Positions 1-4,854 of a stretch of DNA of 7,541 nucleotides are shown piece by piece. A program made the translations under genes and the position numbers. This DNA is from an uncultured Clostridia bacterium (lineage in GTDB: Bacteria > Bacillota > Clostridia > TANB77 > CAG-508), in NCBI GenBank assembly GCA_944389715.1, contig CALXNI010000141.1:1-7541 (forward strand), in the 5' to 3' direction. Numbering within the stretch: the first letter of the stretch is position 1; each line of letters begins with the position of its first letter. The notes beneath the pieces were generated by a model, which was not told the DNA's origin, did not search any database, and worked only from the letters and a program-made list of their open reading frames with translations.

Positions 1-120
1 TAAGATATCCCACAACGTTAAGTTGGTAAGATACCAGGAAGACTAACTGGTTGATAGGTTGGAGGTGTAAGTGCAGCAATGCATTCAGCTGACCAATACT
101 AATATATCGAGGGCTTAACC
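1..120 (+). rRNA. rrl: 23S ribosomal RNA, 3' end (partial)
   Basis: This is the last part of domain VI of the large-subunit rRNA. The recognisable landmarks are the opening TAAGATATCCC, the central GGTTGATAGGTTGGAGGTGTAAG, split here as GGTTGATAGG then TTGGAGGTGTAAG, then CAGCTGACCAATACTAAT and the closing ATCGAGGGCTTAACC, which matches the normal 3' end of Firmicutes 23S rRNA. The 5' part lies outside the window. The exact mature 3' end (about 120-122) is an estimate from family conservation. Confidence 0.96.
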
Positions 121-121
121 A

Positions 122-290
122 AAAAATAGGGAAAAGAGGAAGACCCTAAAAGTAGGGGTCGACGTCCTCGGCGACCCGTAAAAAGTTAAGTAATTAGTTT
201 AATCGAATTACCCACTTTATCTATATATTTTTCAGTGTGCTGAAATAGAGATTAGAAGACTAAAAATTCTAAATAAATGTAAAAAAGCAC
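122..290 (+). other. 23S-5S spacer with alternative hairpins
   Basis: No gene is visible in this spacer. Positions 136-140 (GAGGA) pair with 165-169 (TCCTC), and inside that 142-146 (GACCC) pair with 156-160 (GGGTC). A competing hairpin pairs 156-161 (GGGTCG) with 172-177 (CGACCC), so the two folds exclude each other. A further imperfect stem is 182-186/214-218 with 190-195/206-211. None has a U-tract directly behind it, so I do not call a terminator. rRNA processing signals are the likeliest role, but this is inference. No spacer tRNA is present. Confidence 0.45.
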
Positions 291-319
291 TTGAAAAAGA
301 AAATAGAGTATAGTATAAT
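291..319 (+). promoter_or_regulatory. Sigma-A promoter between 23S and 5S
   Basis: A -35 TTGAAA (291-296) and a perfect -10 TATAAT (314-319) are separated by exactly 17 bases. An A/T-rich stretch from about 261 to 288 sits where an UP element would be. Transcription would begin near 326, giving a short leader with a small hairpin (328-333 with 340-345) ahead of 5S. It should allow 5S rRNA and tRNA-Asn to be made independently of the upstream 16S-23S promoters. This is sequence pattern only, but the match is very good. Confidence 0.75.
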
Positions 320-365
320 ATCAAACGTGATAGGAAACACTATCAAAAAAGTATGTTAACAATTT

Positions 366-481
366 TCTGGTGATAATAACGGCAAGGAACCACCTGTACC
401 CATCCCGAACACAGAAGTTAAGCTTGCCAGTGCCGAAAATACTTGCGGGTTACCCTGCTGGAAAGATAGGTCATTGCCAGA
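366..481 (+). rRNA. rrf: 5S ribosomal RNA
   Basis: Complete 5S rRNA of about 116 nt. The terminal helix I is formed by TCTGGTGAT at 366-374 and ATTGCCAGA at 473-481, with two G-U pairs. The conserved core CCCATCCCGAACACAGAAG and the following TTAAGC identify the family beyond doubt. It follows 23S in the usual order and lies nine bases before tRNA-Asn, so the two are surely cotranscribed. Exact ends are set by the helix and could shift by one or two bases. Confidence 0.97.
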
Positions 482-490
482 TTTATATAT

Positions 491-781
491 TCCCCAATAG
501 CTCAGTTGGTAGAGCGCTCGGCTGTTGAATGTTAGCAGCTCTATAGAGAAATCTATAGATGAGAAGGTGGCTAAGTCGGTGAAACTCGTAAATAACGAAA
601 GTTATACGACAATACCGAGCAAGGCGAAAGCTATGTGTAGAGACTTTACACCACCTACCTAAATCGAAAGATATGGTAAAGATAAAGTCCAGACTACAAA
701 TTACATTTATGTAATGTTAATGAAAGTTAATGTAGTAAAGTAACCGATAGGTCGTTGGTTCGAGTCCAACTTGGGGAGCCA
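491..781 (+). tRNA. tRNA-Asn(GUU), interrupted by a group I intron
   Basis: The exons are 491-525 and 741-781. Joined, they give a 76-nt tRNA with a 7-bp acceptor stem (TCCCCAA with TTGGGGA), D stem GCTC/GAGC, anticodon loop CTGTTAA with anticodon GTT, variable loop AGGTC, T arm GTTGG/CCAAC, discriminator G and an encoded CCA at 779-781. The identity elements and overall sequence match Firmicutes tRNA-Asn. The intron splits the anticodon between its second and third bases (after T525), so no functional tRNA exists without splicing. One blemish is a C-U mismatch at the base of the anticodon stem (C517 with T748, canonical 27-43). The gene is the last member of the rRNA operon and is followed by a terminator. 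Confidence 0.95.
526..740 (+). ncRNA. Self-splicing group I intron (215 nt, no ORF)
   Basis: A full group I core can be paired by eye. P1: exon GGCTGT (520-525) with guide GCAGCT (535-540), including the required U525-G535 wobble. P10: GTTA (531-534) with 3' exon TAAC (741-744). P2: 541-546/553-558. P3: AGGTGG 565-570 with CCACCT 651-656. P4: 576-580/614-618. P5: 586-589/606-609, capped by 592-596/601-605 with a GAAA loop. A small P6 has a GAAA loop at 626-629. P7: GACTTTA 642-648 with TAAAGTC 683-689. P8: 657-659/675-677, capped by ATC-GAAA-GAT. P9: 693-698/731-736, enclosing two hairpins. The intron ends in G740, the expected terminal omega-G. There is no P7.1 and only two bases between P7 and P3, which argues against subgroup IA. 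A compact IC3-like type is my guess. Confidence 0.93.
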
Positions 782-786
782 ATAAG

Positions 787-824
787 AATAACAGATTTGT
801 GATAACACTTATCTGTTATTTTTT
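787..824 (+). terminator. Intrinsic terminator after tRNA-Asn
   Basis: A perfect 10-bp stem, AATAACAGAT (787-796) with ATCTGTTATT (811-820), with an inner GTG/CAC pairing at 799-801 and 806-808. It runs directly into a T-tract (818-824). It starts six bases after the CCA of tRNA-Asn and closes the rRNA-tRNA transcription unit, separating it from the HNH gene. Confidence 0.9.
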
Positions 825-842
825 AATTTTAGAAACAAACAC

Positions 843-871
843 TTGTTTTTAAATGCAAAGTGATATATAAT
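843..871 (+). promoter_or_regulatory. Sigma-A promoter of the HNH gene
   Basis: -35 TTGTTT (843-848), a 17-base spacer and a perfect -10 TATAAT (866-871). It places the transcript start near 878, just before the ATG at 887, so the leader is very short. It lies directly behind the rRNA-operon terminator, so the HNH gene is an independent unit. Confidence 0.65.
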
Positions 872-886
872 ACTTATGGTGATGAA

Positions 887-1258
887 ATGATAAAGGTTTG
901 TAAGATATGTGAAAATGAATTTGACACTGATAATTATTCAAGAATATATTGCTATGAATGTAGTGGAGAATCTACAAGAAGAGATAAAGAAGCAAGAAAA
1001 CATCAAAAAACTATTTTAAGAAGAAGTATGAAATTACAGGCAATAAAATTGTTGGGAGGAAAATGTAGTTTATGTGGTTATAGCAAATGCGTTGATGCAC
1101 TGGAGTTCCATCACAAAGATCCTATGGAAAAAGATTTTAAGTTAGGATCAGGAAATACAATGTCATGGGATGAATATAGACATGAGGCTTTAAAATGTAT
1201 ATTGGTCTGTTCAAATTGTCATAAAGAGATACATAGTAAGATAGGATATAAAATATAG
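887..1258 (+). CDS. Free-standing HNH endonuclease, candidate homing enzyme
   Basis: A 123-residue protein, predicted to cut DNA with a metal-bound HNH (beta-beta-alpha-metal) fold. The N-terminal half has a small zinc-ribbon-like pattern, C5-x2-C8 and C22-x2-C25, then a basic helical stretch (31-56). The HNH domain follows: CSLC (C60, C63), the FHHKDP motif (H75, H76), and VCSNCHKEIH (C108, N110, C111, H112, H116), giving a four-cysteine zinc knuckle plus the H-N-H residues. I start at ATG 887, which has GGTGAT eight bases upstream. An in-frame GTG at 860 lies upstream of the -10 box and would be missing from the transcript. It sits 105 bases behind a tRNA-Asn carrying an ORF-less group I intron, so I infer it may drive mobility of that intron or of this locus. 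A role in restriction or phage defence cannot be excluded. Base composition looks like the neighbours. Confidence 0.85.
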   Translation: MIKVCKICENEFDTDNYSRIYCYECSGESTRRDKEARKHQKTILRRSMKLQAIKLLGGKCSLCGYSKCVDALEFHHKDPMEKDFKLGSGNTMSWDEYRHEALKCILVCSNCHKEIHSKIGYKI

Positions 1259-1284
1259 ACATAAAATTGAATTTATTATATAAT
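1256..1284 (+). promoter_or_regulatory. Sigma-A promoter of the YjbR-MGMT gene
   Basis: -35 TAGACA (1256-1261; five of six consensus bases), a 17-base spacer and a perfect -10 TATAAT (1279-1284). The -35 box overlaps the TAG stop codon of the HNH gene. The transcript would start near 1291, giving a leader of about 50 bases to the ATG at 1344, and would probably also include tRNA-Ser. Confidence 0.65.
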
Positions 1285-1343
1285 ACTAAAATAAAAAATT
1301 AGAAGAGAAAGAATTTAGAAAAATATATAAAAATGGAGTATTT

Positions 1344-2339
1344 ATGAGAAACTTAAGTTATATATTAAAAAATAGAACAATAGACTATAATAAATTATTA
1401 AAATATGGATTTATAAAGGAAAATGAAAAATATATTTATAGAACATATATATATGATAATCAGTTCGAAGTAAATATAATAATTTCAGATACAGAAAAAT
1501 ATTCGAAACTAATAGATACAGAAAATAAAATTGAATTTGCTCTTGTAGATGTTGAAGATGCAGAAGGACAGTTTATAGGAAATCTAAGACAAGAATATGA
1601 AGAAATAATAGGAAATATAATTAAAAAATGCACAAAAAAAGAAGTGTTTAAGAGTAATCAATCACAAGAAATTATAAAATACATAAAACAAAAATATAAT
1701 GATGAATTAGAATTTTTATGGAAAAAATTTGATGATAATGCTATATGTAGAAATAAACAAAATAATAAATGGTATGCAGTCTTTTTAAAAATATCTGAAA
1801 ATAAATTAGGGCTTGAATCTGATAATCAGATTGAAATAATTGATTTAAGATACGAAAAAGACAAAATTGGAAATATATTAGATAATAAAAAAGTTTTTCC
1901 AGGGTATCATATGAACAAAAAAAGCTGGATAACCATGAAACTAGATAATTCTCTGGCTACAAGTGCAATATACGATTTAATAGATAATAGTTATAAATTA
2001 TCAATAGGAAATAAGTGCGGGTTTACAGGGGATAATTTGTCTCAAAAAGTATATGATTATTTAACAATAATACCAAAAGGGAAAGTAGTTACATATAAAC
2101 AGGTTGCAGAATATTTAGGAAATAAAGGGCTAGCAAGAGTTATAGGAAATATACTCCATAAAAATCCAGATGGAGATAAATATCCTTGTTATAAAGTTTT
2201 AAATAGCAAAGGAGAACTTGCAGAAGCATTTGTATTTGGAGGAAAAGAAATTCAAAAGGAAAGATTAGAAAATGAAGGAATTAAAGTGATTAATAATAAA
2301 GTAGATTTAAATATTTATCAATGGAAGCAAAATAAATAA
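1344..2339 (+). CDS. MmcQ/YjbR-like and O6-alkylguanine transferase-like fusion
   Basis: A 331-residue protein with two joined domains. Residues 1-105 are the N-terminal extension often seen on long Firmicutes YjbR proteins. Residues about 106-222 are an MmcQ/YjbR (double-wing) domain, recognised from NNKWYAVFLKI, the PGYHMNKKSWITM stretch (186-198) and the DLIDNSYKL end. Residues about 231-326 are the C-terminal methylated-DNA-protein methyltransferase domain: a helix-turn-helix with KVVTYKQVAEYLG, the arginine finger in GLARVIGN (R265), and the active-site loop PCYKVLNSKG with C282. The family norm is PCHRV, and here the histidine after the cysteine is tyrosine. The downstream AFVFGG and VDLNIYQW ending resembles the alkyltransferase-like branch. 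Expected role: recognition or direct repair of O6-alkylguanine in cytoplasmic DNA. Whether it transfers alkyl groups is uncertain because of the Tyr283 change. GGAG at 1335-1338 fixes the start. Confidence 0.85.
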   Translation: MRNLSYILKNRTIDYNKLLKYGFIKENEKYIYRTYIYDNQFEVNIIISDTEKYSKLIDTENKIEFALVDVEDAEGQFIGNLRQEYEEIIGNIIKKCTKKEVFKSNQSQEIIKYIKQKYNDELEFLWKKFDDNAICRNKQNNKWYAVFLKISENKLGLESDNQIEIIDLRYEKDKIGNILDNKKVFPGYHMNKKSWITMKLDNSLATSAIYDLIDNSYKLSIGNKCGFTGDNLSQKVYDYLTIIPKGKVVTYKQVAEYLGNKGLARVIGNILHKNPDGDKYPCYKVLNSKGELAEAFVFGGKEIQKERLENEGIKVINNKVDLNIYQWKQNK

Positions 2340-2340
2340 T

Positions 2341-2431
2341 GGAGTGGTATCGAAGTGGTCATAACGAAGCTGTCTCGAAAACAGTTAGCCATTAAATTGG
2401 CACGTGGGTTCGAATCCCACCCACTCCGCCA
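2341..2431 (+). tRNA. tRNA-Ser(CGA)
   Basis: A 91-nt class II tRNA. The acceptor stem is GGAGTGG (2341-2347) with CCACTCC (2421-2427), followed by discriminator G and an encoded CCA (2429-2431). The anticodon arm is CTGT-CTCGAAA-ACAG with anticodon CGA, which reads UCG serine codons. The long variable arm forms GCCA/TGGC, as serine tRNAs require, and the T arm is GTGGG/CCCAC. It begins two bases after the stop codon of the preceding gene and no separate strong promoter is visible, so it is probably cut from that gene's mRNA. No clear hairpin terminator follows, only T-rich sequence (2435-2443). Confidence 0.96.
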
Positions 2432-2500
2432 AAATTTATTTTTTGATATTAAATGTGGTTATTTCACTACAATATGGAGTTATATCATGCTGTTGGAAAA

Positions 2501-2515
2501 TTACTTTTAAAGTAA
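2501..2515. repeat. Near-perfect AT-rich palindrome
   Basis: TTACTTT-T-AAAGTAA is a 7-base dyad around one central base, 16 bases upstream of the -35 box at 2531. Too tight for an RNA hairpin in its full form, it could be a protein operator. It could equally be chance in AT-rich DNA. Confidence 0.25.
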
Positions 2516-2530
2516 AATTAAAAAACGCGT

Positions 2531-2559
2531 ATTGAAAATTGAATAATTAAGTATTATAA
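2531..2559 (+). promoter_or_regulatory. Sigma-A promoter of the 81-residue gene
   Basis: -35 TTGAAA (2531-2536), a 17-base spacer and a perfect -10 TATAAT (2554-2559): the same hexamers and spacing as the promoter before 5S rRNA. It gives an approximately 100-base leader before the ATG at 2666. No known riboswitch was recognised in that leader. Confidence 0.72.
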
Positions 2560-2665
2560 TAAAAAACCTGTGCGTTAAAAGTAATTAATTAAAACTATAA
2601 CCTTACAAAACAAATGAAAAAAATAATAATAGCTTTTTCTATACTAGACTTAAAGGAGGGGGATA

Positions 2666-2911
2666 ATGACTACAGAAGAAGCTTTTCAAATATTAAATGA
2701 AGCAGTAATAACAGAGCCAAGTATAAAAAGTTATAATTATATAAGTGCAGATGATATAAATGAAGCAATACAACAACTTATGTTAGAATTAGAAAGAAAA
2801 GAAGCTACAATAAATAGTTTAAAAAAAACAAGAAATATAAAAAGAGTTTATGTTAAAAATAGTGCATCTTTTGCTTTTGCAAATATAAATTATGTAAAAA
2901 ATAGAAAATGA
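2666..2911 (+). CDS. Small protein of unknown function (81 aa)
   Basis: I do not recognise this protein. It starts at an ATG with an exceptionally strong Shine-Dalgarno run (AAGGAGGGGG, 2653-2662) and has a consensus promoter about 107 bases upstream, so it is very likely real and well translated. Residues 1-35 are acidic and polar. Residues about 28-54 (from DDINEAIQQL through LERKEATI) look like an amphipathic helix or short coiled coil. The last 27 residues are basic and aromatic (KRVYVKN, NYVKNRK). There are no cysteines, no signal peptide and no membrane segment. The shape of an acidic helical half and a basic tail would suit a small cytoplasmic nucleic-acid or partner-binding protein, but that is only a guess. 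It may share a transcript with the permease gene downstream. Confidence 0.7.
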   Translation: MTTEEAFQILNEAVITEPSIKSYNYISADDINEAIQQLMLELERKEATINSLKKTRNIKRVYVKNSASFAFANINYVKNRK

Positions 2912-2950
2912 TATTATAAAGGTTATTAGAATACTTTTGATAGCACATTG

Positions 2951-2997
2951 ATGTTATTTCCTTAAGGTTGGTAAAACCAACTTTAGGTAAATATCAT
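2951..2997 (+). other. Long imperfect RNA hairpin without U-tract
   Basis: About 21 base pairs fold around an AAA loop (2973-2975). The inner stem is AAGGTTGGT (2964-2972) with ACCAACTTT (2976-2984), one pair being G-U. The next part is CCT (2960-2962) with AGG (2985-2987). The outer stem is ATGTTATTT (2951-2959) with AAATATCAT (2989-2997), with one T-T mismatch. Single bulges are T2963 and T2988. No T-run follows on either strand, so it is not a classical terminator. It could be a 3'-end stabiliser of the 81-residue gene's mRNA, a cis-regulatory element for the permease, or a small non-coding RNA. Confidence 0.55.
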
Positions 2998-3003
2998 AAA
3001 AAC

Positions 3004-3032
3004 TTGCAATTTGTAAAAATATGTAGTAATAT
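3004..3032 (+). promoter_or_regulatory. Weak candidate promoter before the permease
   Basis: -35 TTGCAA (3004-3009), 17-base spacer and -10 TAATAT (3027-3032; four of six consensus bases). Transcripts would begin just at the start of the terminator-like hairpin at 3044. The match is poor, so the permease may instead depend on read-through from the promoter at 2531. Confidence 0.35.
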
Positions 3033-3043
3033 CTGTTTAGAAC

Positions 3044-3075
3044 AAAAGACACTAATAAATATAGTGTCTTTTAAT
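3044..3075 (+). terminator. Terminator or attenuator before the permease gene
   Basis: A perfect 11-bp stem, AAAAGACACTA (3044-3054) with TAGTGTCTTTT (3062-3072), with a 7-base loop and a short, broken U-tract. Only 24 bases separate it from the permease ATG, which leaves no room for a promoter in between. So any permease transcript must pass through it. It therefore either ends the upstream transcript leakily or acts as an attenuator. No PyrR site, purine riboswitch or other known antiterminator was recognised. Confidence 0.7.
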
Positions 3076-3525
3076 ATGTAATTTAGGGGGAGAAAAATGG
3101 AAGAAAAAAGCGATCTAATATTAGACGTTAATGAAAAGCCAAGTATAGGAAAATGGATAATACTTGCAATTCAACATGTTTTTGCTATGTTTGGAGCAAC
3201 AATATTAGTTCCAATATTAGTAAATGCTGGAGCAGGAGAAGAAGTACTTACAATACCAGTTGCACTTGTGTCATCAGGAATAGGTACATTAATCTACATA
3301 TTATGTACAAAAGGAAAATCACCTGTATATTTAGGAAGCTCTTTTGCATTCATTGCACCACTTATAGCTGCATATTTAAAAGGTGGAATATCTGGTGCAA
3401 TGACAGGAATTATGGTAGTTGGTTTAATTTATGTTTTGTTTGCAATTATAATTAAATTAATAGGAAAGAATTGGATTAATAAATTATTACCACCTGTAGT
3501 AATAGGACCAATGATTATGATAATA

Positions 3526-3541
3526 GGACTTCGGACTTGCA
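3526..3541 (+). other. +1 frameshift site GGA-CTT-C-GGA-CTT
   Basis: In the zero frame the codons are GGA CTT CGG ACT. Skipping C3532 gives GGA CTT then GGA CTT GCA, which restores the conserved IIGLGLAPS exactly, with no residue lost or gained. The context CUU followed by the rare arginine codon CGG resembles known +1 slippery sites (release factor 2 CUU-UGA, yeast Ty1 CUU-AGG), since tRNA-Leu could slip from CUU to UUC. AGGA lies directly before CTT. A one-base insertion between the two GGACTT copies explains the same data more simply. Confidence 0.8.
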
Positions 3542-4369
3542 CCATCTGCAATAGAACAAATTGGACTTGTATCAGGTGCGACTTTAGAATGGCAACCAAT
3601 AGTAGTTGCGTTAGTGGCATTTTTAGTCACTGCAATTGTTGCAGTTGCAGCAAAAGGTTTTTTAAAAGTAATACCTTTTTTGATAGGAATAGTAGCAGGA
3701 TATTTGACTGGTATAGCAGTTGGTATAGTTGATTTTACACCAATTGCAGAGGCTGCAGTGATTGGAATGCCGAACTTTGTTATACCTTTTATACACTACA
3801 CACCTAATTTTTCTGCAATACTTACAATAGCACCAATAGCCTTAGTTACAATAGCAGAACATATTGGTGACCACACAGCATTAAGTGCAATTATGAATAG
3901 AGATTTATTAAAAGATCCAGGACTTGATAGAACTTTGTTAGGAGATGGAATTGCAACTTTTGTTGCAGGTGCAATTGGAGGACCTGCAAACACAACTTAT
4001 GGAGAAAACACTTCTGTAGTTGGAATGACAAAAGTTGCATCAGTTTGGGTAATAGGACTTGCTGCAATTATTGCAATTGTATTAGGATTTTTTAGCAAAT
4101 TTACTGCACTTGTATCTACAATACCAAATGCAGTTTTAGGAGGGGTTTCACTTCTTCTATACGGATTTATAGCAGTAAATGGATTAAAAGTATTAATACA
4201 AAACCAAGTTAATTTTAATAATACAAAAAATGTTATAGTTGCATCTGCAATGCTTGTTTTAGGATTAGGAGGAGCAGCAATTTCAATAGTAAATGGAGAT
4301 TTATCGGTAACAATTTCTGGAATGAGTTTAGCTGCAATAGTAGGTATAATTTTAAATCTTTGCTTGCCA

Positions 4370-4732
4370 ACTGAAAAAGAAGAGGAGAAAGTAGTGGTAA
4401 ATGTTCTTAATGAACAGGAAACAAAAAAGACAAAAAAAGTAAACAAAGAAATAGAAAGCACTAAAATAACAAATAAAAATAAAAAAGAAACTATAAAAGA
4501 AGAATTAAAATCTGAAAAAGTAGTGGAGACAAAAAAACAACCAGCAAAGAAAAAAACTACTTCTAATAAAGTTAAAGAGGAAAATAAACCTAAAAAAACA
4601 GCAGCAAACAAGACTTCAGAAAGTAAAACAACAACAACCAAAAAGAAAACCTCTACTCAGAAAAATAGTACATCAAATACTAAAACAACAAATAAAAAGA
4701 AAGAAAACAAAAAGGAAGAAGCAAATGTATAA
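4370..4732 (+). other. Lysine-rich low-complexity tail of the permease
   Basis: The last roughly 120 residues after the transporter core (residues 425-544 in the corrected frame) are about one third lysine, with many Thr, Asn, Glu and Ser and almost no hydrophobic residues. There are repeated blocks such as KKKTTSNK, TTTTKKKTS and TTNKKKENKK. The tail should be cytoplasmic and disordered. It resembles histone H1-like bacterial tails more than any transporter. UraA proteins normally end soon after the last membrane helix. Confidence 0.8.
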
Positions 4733-4742
4733 TAATAACTTC

Positions 4743-4776
4743 AAAAGAAATCTTGCTTTAACAAGGTTTCTTTTTT
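4743..4776 (+). terminator. Intrinsic terminator after the permease
   Basis: A 13-bp stem, AAAAGAAATCTTG (4743-4755) with CAAGGTTTCTTTT (4762-4774), containing one G-U pair, with a 6-base loop and a T-tract from 4771 to 4776. It begins 11 bases after the permease stop codon and isolates that unit from the sigma factor operon. Confidence 0.9.
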
Positions 4777-4805
4777 GCAATTTATTTTATAATATTTATA
4801 TAAAA

Positions 4806-4834
4806 TGCAACCTTTTTGATTTTTTTATGGTATT
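4806..4834 (+). promoter_or_regulatory. Candidate ECF-type promoter of the sigma operon
   Basis: TGCAAC (4806-4811) followed by a T-rich stretch and, after 17 bases, GGTATT (4829-4834). This resembles the Gram-positive ECF layout of TGAAAC, T-run and CGTA or CGTC, which would make the operon self-activating. A sigma-A alternative also exists: TTGCAA (4775-4780), 18 bases, TATAAA (4799-4804). Both are weak enough to be coincidental. Confidence 0.4.
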
Positions 4835-4854
4835 ATTTATATAAGGTGATATAA

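Larger units (their letters stand above)
3097..4732 (+). pseudogene. uraA: Uracil permease (NCS2 family), frame broken by +1 base
   Basis: Read with C3532 skipped, this encodes a 544-residue proton-coupled uracil importer of the inner membrane. Residues 1-145 come from 3097-3531 and the rest from 3533-4732. Family signatures in order: QHVFAMFGATILVP in TM1, YLGSSFAFI in TM3, PPVVIGPMIMIIGLGLAPSA across the frame join, ALVTIAEHIGDH (E254, H255) in the substrate-binding TM8, and TTYGENTSVVGM (E303) in TM10. All expected core residues are present, so the protein looks intact apart from the one base. The zero frame alone stops at 3732 after 211 residues, the last 66 of them nonsense. The start has AGGGGGAG just upstream. 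The transporter core ends near residue 424 and a lysine-rich tail follows. The break may be a true mutation, a sequencing error or programmed frameshifting. It is likely regulated through the hairpin at 3044. Confidence 0.85.

Noticed and set aside
230..245. TTTCAG-TGTG-CTGAAA hairpin as terminator of the 23S transcript
   Set aside because: Only six pairs, and no T-run follows on either strand.
526..740. Group II intron or simple insertion instead of group I
   Set aside because: No group II domain V or GTGYG 5' end is seen. The P3/P7 core, the U-G splice pair, P10 and the terminal G all fit group I.
860..886. GTG at 860 as start of the HNH gene
   Set aside because: It lies upstream of the -10 box (866-871) and so would be absent from the mRNA. 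ATG 887 has a nearby GGTGAT ribosome binding site and begins right at the first zinc-ribbon residues.
2912..3096. Riboswitch or PyrR site before uraA
   Set aside because: I compared it by eye with purine, preQ1 and PyrR-binding signatures and found no match. Only generic hairpins are supported.
3429..4641. Minus-strand open frames antisense to the permease (3429-3620, 3796-3993, 3997-4641)
   Set aside because: They mirror the permease codons, with Leu/Ile/Val/Phe-rich or Phe/Ser-rich products and no ribosome binding sites or recognisable domains. They are shadows.
3614..4732. Separate permease gene starting at GTG 3614
   Set aside because: The frame is open and homologous to NCS2 proteins back to 3533, there is no ribosome binding site before 3614, and a protein starting there would lack the first membrane helices. 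It is the second half of the frameshifted uraA.
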